IMG/VR virus record: IMGVR_UViG_3300028920_000101
Location: 1 to 47,658 of that record
Direction: 5' to 3' (one strand)
Length of the DNA stretch: 47,658 bases
Source of the DNA: a virus
Shown: one piece after another, positions 39,189 to 47,658 of the stretch
Position numbering within the stretch: the first letter of the stretch is position 1
Layout of the letters: every line of letters begins with the position of its first letter
The notes under the pieces: model-generated
Databases searched by the model: none
What the model was told of the DNA's origin: nothing
The model's input: the letters and a program-made list of their open reading frames with translations, nothing else
Program-made: the position numbers and the translations under genes

Positions 39189-39598
39189 ACTACCCCCAAC
39201 GTGACTTGCGCAGTTATGAAATCTGCCGCGTCCGACGTGTCAGCAAAAACGACGCGCAAGAGGTCGCCCGTGTCGCCGACAATCGGCAGGTAGTAGTCGA
39301 AAGCGAGCTGTGCGATGGCCCGGCTGACAGTGTGATTATTCAGCGTCTCGGTGCCCCCGGAGATGGCCCCGCTCTGGCGCCTGAGCCACGTGGTCCCGCC
39401 GTCCTCGCTCGTTTCGAAATAGAACGAGGTCGCCGTCCCGCTGTTGTTCACGCGGACGCACGACAGCTTGAGTTGGTTGTATCCGCTGATATCTACAGAG
39501 CTCGTCGTCAGCCCCCCGTTGAGGGTCACGGCGTTTGCTCCGAGAGCCTCGGCGTCGATCCGTCGCGCCCTGACGTAGCCCTGTGTGTAGGAAGGCAT
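39185..39598 (-). CDS. Small virion protein, paralogue of 38113-38529
   Basis: 137 residues from the ATG at 39598 (MPSYTQGYVRARRIDAE), chosen because AAGGAG precedes it; longer frames extend into the next gene. It shares VRVNNSGTATSFYFETS and EDGGTTWLRR with its paralogue. It is probably a structural protein; trimeric fibre or collar proteins often have this size. Confidence 0.72.
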   Translation of the reverse strand: MPSYTQGYVRARRIDAEALGANAVTLNGGLTTSSVDISGYNQLKLSCVRVNNSGTATSFYFETSEDGGTTWLRRQSGAISGGTETLNNHTVSRAIAQLAFDYYLPIVGDTGDLLRVVFADTSDAADFITAQVTLGVV

Positions 39599-39599
39599 C

Positions 39600-42500
39600 C
39601 TAGTCTCTCCTTCTGTCGATGATCCGTCGCCGCCGCTGTATCTGCTGCTCAGCTCGGTTGATGATGCGCGAGCGCTCGCGGAACTGCTCCTCGTGGTGCA
39701 TGAACATGTAAGCATTCATGCCAGGAATGCCGCCCGTAGCAGGGTCGAACATGCCGCCGACGCTCATCGGCTTGATGCCGAGAAACCGCGCTACGTGGTT
39801 GTCCATGCCGCCCCAGTAGCGCCCGACGTCGACACGCAGCTTGAATGATAGCTCTTCAGGCTCCCCGCGGTAGAGGTCCACGAGGGCTCGCATCGGCTCT
39901 GACACACCCTTTGCCGCGCCCATGAAATAGCGGTAGACCAGGCTATCCTGCATGGCCGTCTTGCTGTTTGTGTCGACTAGAGGGGGCAGCCCACGGCCGT
40001 ATTGGTCTCGCAGGGAGATAAAGTCGCTCATGAGCCCGAGCGACGGCGCCAAGAGCTGGTCGATCGTCATCCCCTTTGCACCGCGCGTCATGAGCCCTTG
40101 GATGAACGGAAAAATTGCGGTGCTCAACGATACCGGGTCCTGCCCAGTGGCGGCGCAATACGCAGCGACCCGCGGGTCCAGGTTGATGTGCTCTTGCGGC
40201 TGCGTCTCCGGGGACGCCGACATTCCCGAGTGCCGCAAGAACTTCGGCATGTTCTCCATCGGCACGGGAGCGTAGCGGCTCGCGTAGTGTTCCCAATCGC
40301 CCTTTGCGCGCATTACCGTGGCCAATATGTCAGGCCGATCCTTCGCGAACTTCACGATGTACGGCATGATGAACTTGTTCCACGAGTAGAACGCAAAGAA
40401 GTCCTTGATGAAGAACCTCTCGGTGTCCGTGAGCAAGTTGTAATTGGCCGACCATTTGCTCGACTTGGTGAACGCCTTCATGATGCCGGCGTCGCTCATG
40501 TTGTCGAGGAAGCCCAAAAACGTCGCGAAGTGCTGGTAGTTCTCTGTCCACCGCGCATGGAATGCTGGCGAGAGCGCGTTGAAGATCATGGCCAGGTGGT
40601 CGCCGCCCGTCACCGCCTCGGCAGCCTTGCCCGTGAGCTTGTCGTAGCCCATCTTCACCGGCTTGCTCAAGAAGTCGAACTCGAGCGCGGCCTTCATCAT
40701 CTCGGGAAGCTTCGAGACGGGTCCCTGTGAGCGCAGCGCAGCGCCGATCTCGTCCTCCATTTGGGACATCAGTCGCAGGTCCCTGGCTTTCTTGATCACG
40801 TCGGCCAGGGTGTGCGCTCCGTCGTCGAGATGGACGGGAATCTTCTTGGCGTAAGCCATGGCCTGGGGATGCCTCATAGCCGCCAGAATGGCCCCTGCCA
40901 CGGCTTTCATCTGGAGGGCAGGGTCTAGGGCCTTGCTCTTCAAGGCGACCGCTGAGAGCCCCACAGAGCTCGTGAGGTTGTTGGCGGTGTACAAGAAGCG
41001 CGGGATAGTGACGGCCAACCGCCAGGCCGAGAGAAGGGGGCGCCCGACGTACCCCATCCCGGCCTCGTAACCCTCGAGCACCTTCGCCAACCGGCCACCT
41101 GGCTTTCCGGCGAAAGGCAGCATATCGTTGAGGAACGGCGCGAACTGCTTCGGAACCATCACGACGTCGTCTGCCGTAGTCTTGCCGACGCGGCCCGTGA
41201 GACGCAGGAACTCGTTCATTGCGCCCGGGCTGATGCCCGTGTCAGCGAGATTGACCCAGTCGTAGCCGGTGCTCTTTCGTAGAGCCTCGGGCATTTCGCT
41301 AACGCGTTTGAAATTCTGCATGCGCCGAACGTGCTTCAGGGCTGCAATCGAGAGGGCCTGCTGGAACACAGAGCGCCGCATCGCGTGCTGCTGCGCGACC
41401 ATGTGCAGCGCTGTAGCCGACTGCCTGTACTTTTTCAGACGCCGGCGCTTTGCTGCGAGCACGCGCGTGGAATACTTCGTCGCGTATTGGTCGAGCTGTT
41501 GCTTGCTCCACTTCTCGTGAGGCAGGATCTCACGGGGAGGCTGGCCTTCTTTCGTACGCACCTTCGGCTCGCGGCCCTGCCACTGGATCCTCGTCTTTTT
41601 CTGGAGCAACTTTTGGTGACGCCGGTTGAGCCGCCGCATCTCTGTCTTCATGTCGTAGTAGAGATTCGTCAACCGTTGCTGCTCGGGGCTCCCCTTCTCC
41701 ACCATGGCGCGCTTGCCGACGAGGTCCCACAACGCTTTGCGGTGCTCCGCAATCTGCTTCTGGGTTCGAATCAGGCGCGTAGTGTGCCCGCGAACCTGCT
41801 TGGCGACCGCACCGCGCGTCTTCATGATGCCAGGCCGAGAATCCTTCAAGTCGCCGAGGTATTTTTCGAGCTTCGCGATTTCCTTCTCAGCTTTGTGAAT
41901 TTCCCCCCACGTGCGCCCGAAGGATTGCTCGTGATATGTGACCTGCTTGGCGAGCCGCGCGGCGAGATTTTCCACGCTGGTGACCGCCTCGGCCGGCAGG
42001 CGCACGTACATGCCTTCCGCGCGCATGATCTTGCTGACCTCACGCAGCACGCCGCCACGCTTGTACTTCGGGAATGCCGTCTCCGCGTGGAGCAGCCAGT
42101 TCTTGAATGGGTCCTCTGGCATCCCCTTTAGGACCATGTCATCGAGGCTCGTCGTTCGAGCCATGGCCGATGGATGGTTCGCGGTGACCTGTGTCGGCGC
42201 CCGGAACAGGTCAGAGAGCTTTTTCTCTTTCTCGAGCTTGTGCGGCACGTAGGCCTTGCGGTATGGGCGCTCCTGAAGCTTCCCTTTGGGTTTCTTCACC
42301 CCGACGACGTCTCGGATCACTGTCGACCGAAAGGCCTGCTCGCCGCCGATGAGGTCCTTGTGCGCTCGTCGCTGGGCCTCTCTGACGCGAGCGTTCGAGC
42401 TGCCCGCTTTGATTGCCTTGACGCGCAACAGGCCTTGGCGCTTCGTCTGTCGACGGACCCGCGCGAACTGCTGCATTTTGCCGGCAAGCGTGCTGGCTGC

Positions 42501-44903
42501 GCGGTCTATGATGGCGAGCTCTATACCGGCTTCGAGCGCCTCTTGGAGCTCTGGCGGCACGTCGATGTGCGAATACGGGTCGTCGACGATGCGCGCGATT
42601 ACGGCCTTTTGTTCAGGGGTCAATGCGGCTAGTGCGGCCTTCTCGGCGTCGTCGATCTTTTGGACCTTTGGCTTGGTCAGCTTCTCGACGACGAAATCCA
42701 CGACCTCGTCAGCGTTCTTTGTGCCAACGCCGTAGTCGAGCGCGTGATTGGTGATGATTCGGTAGGGCTCCACGAGCTCGTCGGGCACGCTGGCGTAGCG
42801 CCAGGGCTGGTCCAGCATCTCGAGCAGCTCGCGCTCTCGCGGCCCCGCCTGCCCAATATGGCGGCCTATGAGCTCCAGCGTCCGGCGCTCCATCTGCTCG
42901 AGCTCGCCGATGACCATCTGCGACTTGTAGCGCACCGACTCGTGGAAGCGCTTTCCCTTCTCGGGGTCCTTTTGCATCCACGCGAGCCGACGGGACCACG
43001 CCTGATAATCGAAGACGTCGTGTATCCACGTCCCCGTTTTGATCGCCGTGTCGCTCGCGCGGGTTGCCATGTCGACGGTGGACTTCCAGTGCTCGCCTAT
43101 CAGCGGGTTCGCGGCCAGGTAGTCGCCTACTGACTGAACGGACTTTTTCGACGCGCCGAAGCTCGCGGCCACCATGGCGGGGTCTACGTCGTCAATCGTG
43201 CGTGCAGCGCTGGCAGCCGCACGCGCCGCTGCTGCGGCAGCATCGGGGACTTCCGCGGCGGTCTCGCTCAGTTGCTTCAGCACCCACTTCGAGCTTTGCG
43301 TCGCATAGCGCCCGGTCCACTTCGCGGCCTTGACTGCCGCCGTAACTGAGGTGGTGATCCCTGTGGGAAGCCCAAAGCCGACCAGGAACTCCGTCATGTG
43401 AGGGCTTGCCACGAGCGCACCGAGCGTGCGCGTCTGCATCATCGTGTTGTAGACGTGGTCGGCAGCCGCCTTCTGGAACTCGGGCGTGCGGTCGGGAAAC
43501 CGCTGCGCCACGTAATCGGCCGCATGCTGGCGGCTCACGTTTTGGGCGTGCACCAGGGCGCCTGCTATGCTGGCCGAGTGCTCGCCGCCCGAAGTGAACG
43601 CTACCGCCTGCGCGCCCGCCACCGCGCCCTCTACGAGCATTTCGCCGATTTTATCCGGATGTTCCCAGAAACCTTTGGCCGCCGCCTCAAAATCGATACC
43701 GAAAAGCCATCTCTTCGGGCGGTCTTTCATCAGCGCTTCGTTCGCGGCGTCGAGCGGCCCATCGGTGTCGCCGAGCCCGCGGAACAAGTCGAGCCCGGGC
43801 ACCCCAGAGAGCACAGAGGAAAGCCCGAGGCGCATAATCGTTTCGTGCCGCGGGTCGCGGTAGCCGGGCATGTCGGTAGCGTCGAGCACTCCGTGGGTGT
43901 CGCCGAGCCCTCGAAACAAGTCGGTCCCGGGCACTCCAGAAAGCATCGACGAAAGACCTATGCGCATGATCGTTTCGGTGCGCGCGTCGCGGTAGCCGGC
44001 TCCACCGAGGCGGCCGACCCCCTTCTCGGATAGCTCCTCGTCAATCTGTTCGAGGCGGGCCTTGTCGTCCTCGACTCCCGCGGTGTCCCCCGACATCACG
44101 CGGTCCTCGATCGATTTCCGAAGGGCATCGCGCTCCATGAGCTGGCGCTGGACTGCACCCTTCAGAGCCAGCGTTTCCTCGGGTATTTTCTCCTCGCCAG
44201 GGTACTCTTTCGCGAGCCATTTTTTTTCGGCCCCAATCGCGGCGCTGCTGTAGTTGTAGAGCGAAAGGAAGAAGTTCAACAAGCGAGAGGCAGTGCCGTA
44301 GGTCTTGGACGGCGCGTCGGCGCGGGGCTCGTTCATCTCGCGCTGCACGAGCTCTTCGAACCGCGGATCGGCGAAAATGCGATATCGCTCGCCGTACGAG
44401 TCGCGCGCTGTGCCGCTGCGCTGCGCCTTCAGGAACGCAATCCGGTCCTCGTCCGAGTCGAGTGCTTCCATCAGCACGCGGTACTCGGCTTGCTGCCTGG
44501 TCATCAGATAGGTTTGCGAGTTCTTCAGCTTCTGCCGCTGGTCGAGATTGAGGTCGACGGCGGGACCGGCAGCGAGCACCCCTTCGGACAGAGCCTCTAG
44601 CGCCGCGGCGCGCTTCTCTTCGGCCAGATCGTAGGCGTCGTTGTACGCCTTCATCGCGAACCGGCGCCCGGCATGCCGCCTGAAATTGTCGTCCTTGTCC
44701 GGGTGGACCTCCAACGCCTGCGCCTTGGCTAGGTCGATATACTCCTGCGGGTTGACGTACGAGGGCGCCTCGATTTCCCGCAAGAGGCTGACGACGCGGT
44801 GCTCTTGCTGCTCCAGCTTCTTGTAGGCCTCAACCTCGCGGAACTCCAACTCCTTGGCAGGATTCACGCCTTCATAGGGATTTATGTCGGGCAGCCTAGG
44901 CAT
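39600..44903 (-). CDS. Giant internal virion (ejection) protein with an N-terminal J-domain-like segment
   Basis: 1767 residues, starting MPRLPDINPYEGVNPAK. It is mostly long charged helices, as in podovirus internal virion proteins such as T7 gp16 that form a conduit for DNA ejection. Residues ~50-98 resemble a DnaJ J-domain: a helix, AQALEVHPDKDDN with HPD at 67-69, then a helix with RRFAMKAYNDAYDLAEEKR. Residues ~302-390 hold two 44-residue repeats (GYRDARTETIMRIGLSS type). GAG lies before the ATG. Confidence 0.78.
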   Translation of the reverse strand: MPRLPDINPYEGVNPAKELEFREVEAYKKLEQQEHRVVSLLREIEAPSYVNPQEYIDLAKAQALEVHPDKDDNFRRHAGRRFAMKAYNDAYDLAEEKRAAALEALSEGVLAAGPAVDLNLDQRQKLKNSQTYLMTRQQAEYRVLMEALDSDEDRIAFLKAQRSGTARDSYGERYRIFADPRFEELVQREMNEPRADAPSKTYGTASRLLNFFLSLYNYSSAAIGAEKKWLAKEYPGEEKIPEETLALKGAVQRQLMERDALRKSIEDRVMSGDTAGVEDDKARLEQIDEELSEKGVGRLGGAGYRDARTETIMRIGLSSMLSGVPGTDLFRGLGDTHGVLDATDMPGYRDPRHETIMRLGLSSVLSGVPGLDLFRGLGDTDGPLDAANEALMKDRPKRWLFGIDFEAAAKGFWEHPDKIGEMLVEGAVAGAQAVAFTSGGEHSASIAGALVHAQNVSRQHAADYVAQRFPDRTPEFQKAAADHVYNTMMQTRTLGALVASPHMTEFLVGFGLPTGITTSVTAAVKAAKWTGRYATQSSKWVLKQLSETAAEVPDAAAAAARAAASAARTIDDVDPAMVAASFGASKKSVQSVGDYLAANPLIGEHWKSTVDMATRASDTAIKTGTWIHDVFDYQAWSRRLAWMQKDPEKGKRFHESVRYKSQMVIGELEQMERRTLELIGRHIGQAGPRERELLEMLDQPWRYASVPDELVEPYRIITNHALDYGVGTKNADEVVDFVVEKLTKPKVQKIDDAEKAALAALTPEQKAVIARIVDDPYSHIDVPPELQEALEAGIELAIIDRAASTLAGKMQQFARVRRQTKRQGLLRVKAIKAGSSNARVREAQRRAHKDLIGGEQAFRSTVIRDVVGVKKPKGKLQERPYRKAYVPHKLEKEKKLSDLFRAPTQVTANHPSAMARTTSLDDMVLKGMPEDPFKNWLLHAETAFPKYKRGGVLREVSKIMRAEGMYVRLPAEAVTSVENLAARLAKQVTYHEQSFGRTWGEIHKAEKEIAKLEKYLGDLKDSRPGIMKTRGAVAKQVRGHTTRLIRTQKQIAEHRKALWDLVGKRAMVEKGSPEQQRLTNLYYDMKTEMRRLNRRHQKLLQKKTRIQWQGREPKVRTKEGQPPREILPHEKWSKQQLDQYATKYSTRVLAAKRRRLKKYRQSATALHMVAQQHAMRRSVFQQALSIAALKHVRRMQNFKRVSEMPEALRKSTGYDWVNLADTGISPGAMNEFLRLTGRVGKTTADDVVMVPKQFAPFLNDMLPFAGKPGGRLAKVLEGYEAGMGYVGRPLLSAWRLAVTIPRFLYTANNLTSSVGLSAVALKSKALDPALQMKAVAGAILAAMRHPQAMAYAKKIPVHLDDGAHTLADVIKKARDLRLMSQMEDEIGAALRSQGPVSKLPEMMKAALEFDFLSKPVKMGYDKLTGKAAEAVTGGDHLAMIFNALSPAFHARWTENYQHFATFLGFLDNMSDAGIMKAFTKSSKWSANYNLLTDTERFFIKDFFAFYSWNKFIMPYIVKFAKDRPDILATVMRAKGDWEHYASRYAPVPMENMPKFLRHSGMSASPETQPQEHINLDPRVAAYCAATGQDPVSLSTAIFPFIQGLMTRGAKGMTIDQLLAPSLGLMSDFISLRDQYGRGLPPLVDTNSKTAMQDSLVYRYFMGAAKGVSEPMRALVDLYRGEPEELSFKLRVDVGRYWGGMDNHVARFLGIKPMSVGGMFDPATGGIPGMNAYMFMHHEEQFRERSRIINRAEQQIQRRRRIIDRRRD
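43730..43996. repeat. In-frame 132-bp tandem repeat in the giant virion gene
   Basis: Two adjacent, clearly similar copies encode GYRDARTETIMRIGLSSMLS and GYRDPRHETIMRLGLSSVLS type units of 44 residues (132 bp), both continuing with GVPG-DLFRGLGDT. The similarity extends at the DNA level, indicating fairly recent duplication. Confidence 0.8.
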
Positions 44904-44908
44904 CAGCT

Positions 44909-45814
44909 CTAAAAGGACCCTTGAATCGCTTGAATTCCATCATCGCGGCTACGGGTTATTGGCTCATCCGCCGCAGCAGGCGGCATCGGCGGCCCGATGA
45001 ACTTTTCGGCAGGCGGCATCGGCGGCCCGGTGAGTTGCTCAGTAGCCGGCGCGCTCGCGCCCAGCGGCCTTTCAACGCTTCGGATGGCCGCCCTCACCTC
45101 GTCGGGCGTTTGCGCGCCGCGCAGAGCCTCCCGCAAGCGGAGCACCGTCCCGATGTCGTCAGCGGCCGGCGTTGCCAAAAACCTCTCGAGCAAGAGTGCT
45201 TTCTCGGCGAACGCTTCAGCTTCTTGGGTATCCATGCCCCCGAGCCCGGCGAGGATTGGCCGCCCGGCCTTGTCGTACGCGATCTCGACGTTGCCCGCCT
45301 TGAGCCATTTCTCGCTCATTCGTTTCAGCGGCTTCCGGAACCAATCGATTCTCTTCTGCCAATCGCCGCCGCCACCTCTCCTCGTCGCCTCCCTCTGCAT
45401 CCTCTTTTGAGCGTCCAGTTGGGCCTTCAGCCGACGCCACTTCTCGTCTTCGAGAATCGTGGTCTTGGTCATATCGCGGTCGAATTGCATTCCGGCCGCC
45501 CGACGCCGCTCCTTCGTAGCTCGGTCCTGCATCGACTGCTCTGCTCGCGCGCCCATCCCCCCGAGCCCCAGCGCCTCCATGATCTTGCGGTTCCGGGACT
45601 GAGGGGCGGGCTCGCCAGCCATTTGCGCGTACTTGCCCTGGAGCTCGGCCATGCGCATTTTTCGGTCGAACTCGCGGTCTTTCTTGCTCTCGATCTGGGC
45701 TTGAGCATCGGCCATGACAGCCATTGCCTGCTGCTGCTCTTGCTGCTGGCGCTGCACCTCGGCCATTCGCATCTGCTGCGAGAGCGAGAACAGAGTGTTG
45801 TTCAAGTTCACCAT
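44909..45814 (-). CDS. Coiled-coil internal virion protein
   Basis: 301 residues, starting MVNLNNTLFSLSQQMRM. A Gln/Met/Arg-rich coiled coil spans ~10-150, with VQRQQQEQQQAM at its start; a Pro-rich tail has two copies of GPPMPPA. Long, polar, helical proteins next to the giant protein are typical of the ejection complex. No catalytic motif is visible. Confidence 0.65.
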   Translation of the reverse strand: MVNLNNTLFSLSQQMRMAEVQRQQQEQQQAMAVMADAQAQIESKKDREFDRKMRMAELQGKYAQMAGEPAPQSRNRKIMEALGLGGMGARAEQSMQDRATKERRRAAGMQFDRDMTKTTILEDEKWRRLKAQLDAQKRMQREATRRGGGGDWQKRIDWFRKPLKRMSEKWLKAGNVEIAYDKAGRPILAGLGGMDTQEAEAFAEKALLLERFLATPAADDIGTVLRLREALRGAQTPDEVRAAIRSVERPLGASAPATEQLTGPPMPPAEKFIGPPMPPAAADEPITRSRDDGIQAIQGSF

Positions 45815-45815
45815 G

Positions 45816-46430
45816 TCATCGCCCTACGCGGTGATGGCCGTACGGGTTGTTGTACATCTGCAAGTAGTCATCCGTAGGGGCGTCCAGCCTACCGGCTCGC
45901 TCATCGAGCGCGATATCGGTGATGGTCGGAAGCGTCTCGTCGTATTTCGGCTTCGCGCCTGGGCCGACCTTCGGCAGGAGTTGCTTCATTTTCTCCGCGT
46001 ACCGCGCTCCGCCGCCGTCCTCGCCCCTGCCGCGACGTCCTTCGCTCATCATCCCGTAGGTGGCTGCGCCCTGGGACGCGACGCCAGGATCGGGGATGCC
46101 TGCCCCGAAGTCGGTCAGCGTATTCCAGAGAGCTTCAGCATCGCTTTCGCCGCTTTTCTTCCGGTCGAGATAAGCCTGGTGCATTCCCTTCGCCGAGCCG
46201 ACTATACCCCCTGCGAGAGCCCCGAAGGGGTTGCCGCCAGAGACCATCATCCCGGTCATGGCCCCTTGCGCCGTCGGGTTGCCCCAGTTGCGAGCCTGTT
46301 TTTGCTCGGCCTCTCGAACGACACGCTTGCGCTCGCGCGACTCCTCCGCACCGGCCTGTGTCAACGCCTCGATGAGCGCCATGATCCGCTCGCGAGGACG
46401 CGTCGTCTCGTCGTCGTACCGTGTAGCCAT
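45816..46430 (-). CDS. Internal virion protein with a glycine-rich hydrophobic segment
   Basis: 204 residues, starting MATRYDDETTRPRERIM. Charged helix (13-50), then a Gly/Ala/Met segment (TGMMVSGGNPFGALAGGIVG, about 58-80) that could insert into a membrane, followed by charged sequence. The layout resembles small ejection proteins. The stop is one base before the next start. Confidence 0.65.
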   Translation of the reverse strand: MATRYDDETTRPRERIMALIEALTQAGAEESRERKRVVREAEQKQARNWGNPTAQGAMTGMMVSGGNPFGALAGGIVGSAKGMHQAYLDRKKSGESDAEALWNTLTDFGAGIPDPGVASQGAATYGMMSEGRRGRGEDGGGARYAEKMKQLLPKVGPGAKPKYDETLPTITDIALDERAGRLDAPTDDYLQMYNNPYGHHRVGR

Positions 46431-46444
46431 CGTCGGTCACCCCC

Positions 46445-47658
<1,214 letters not shown>

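Overview
This window is an almost complete genome of a temperate, tailed double-stranded DNA phage, most likely a short-tailed podovirus of a high-GC Gram-negative bacterium. The phage call rests on a terminase, portal, scaffold and capsid series, a probable tail nozzle, a very large internal virion protein, a membrane-plus-amidase lysis cassette, and a tyrosine integrase with an excisionase-like partner. No contractile or long-tail tape-measure set, RNA polymerase, DNA polymerase or tRNA was recognised. The host is inferred only from GC richness, spanin-like and amidase genes, and the style of the CRISPR repeat.

The two window ends fall inside the same 117-bp tandem repeat and the same reading frame. 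The molecule is therefore circular or circularly permuted, and the contig was broken in the repeat. On the circle, one late operon on the minus strand runs from the small terminase candidate (about 16,400) down to 1, across the join, and from 47,658 down to the lysis genes (about 34,750). It is about 29 kb long. Packaging genes come first (16,400-13,682), then portal, scaffold and capsid (12,915-8,277), adaptor, tail and accessory virion proteins (8,194-1), the ejection-type proteins (47,658-39,600), small surface and secreted-looking proteins (39,598-36,003) and lysis (36,006-34,747).

The plus-strand early/accessory region (16,499-28,886) holds about 35 mostly tiny genes, many joined by ATGA, GTGA or similar overlaps. 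It includes a Cro-like HTH protein, a RyR-domain protein, a YkgJ-type cysteine-cluster protein, zinc-ribbon proteins and a ribbon-helix-helix protein. Its right half is the most unusual part. Four self-cleaving hammerhead ribozymes (23,703-25,557) each sit exactly between two genes, with covarying helices, and each is followed by a nearly identical 30-33 nt leader and start codon. Just downstream (27,166-27,256) are two copies of a type I-E-like CRISPR repeat around one 33-nt spacer, again precisely between two genes.

From 28,974 to 30,783 a minus-strand group carries a RusA-like resolvase and partners. From 30,900 to 33,918 on the plus strand come a YqaJ-type exonuclease, a putative annealing protein, an excisionase-like protein and the integrase. 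At 33,911-34,525 a winged-helix replication-type protein lies beside an origin-like region (34,579-34,717) with three DnaA-box-like 9-mers, alternating GTGCGTCA repeats and an AT-rich inverted repeat. All functional names come from motifs read by eye; no database search was run.
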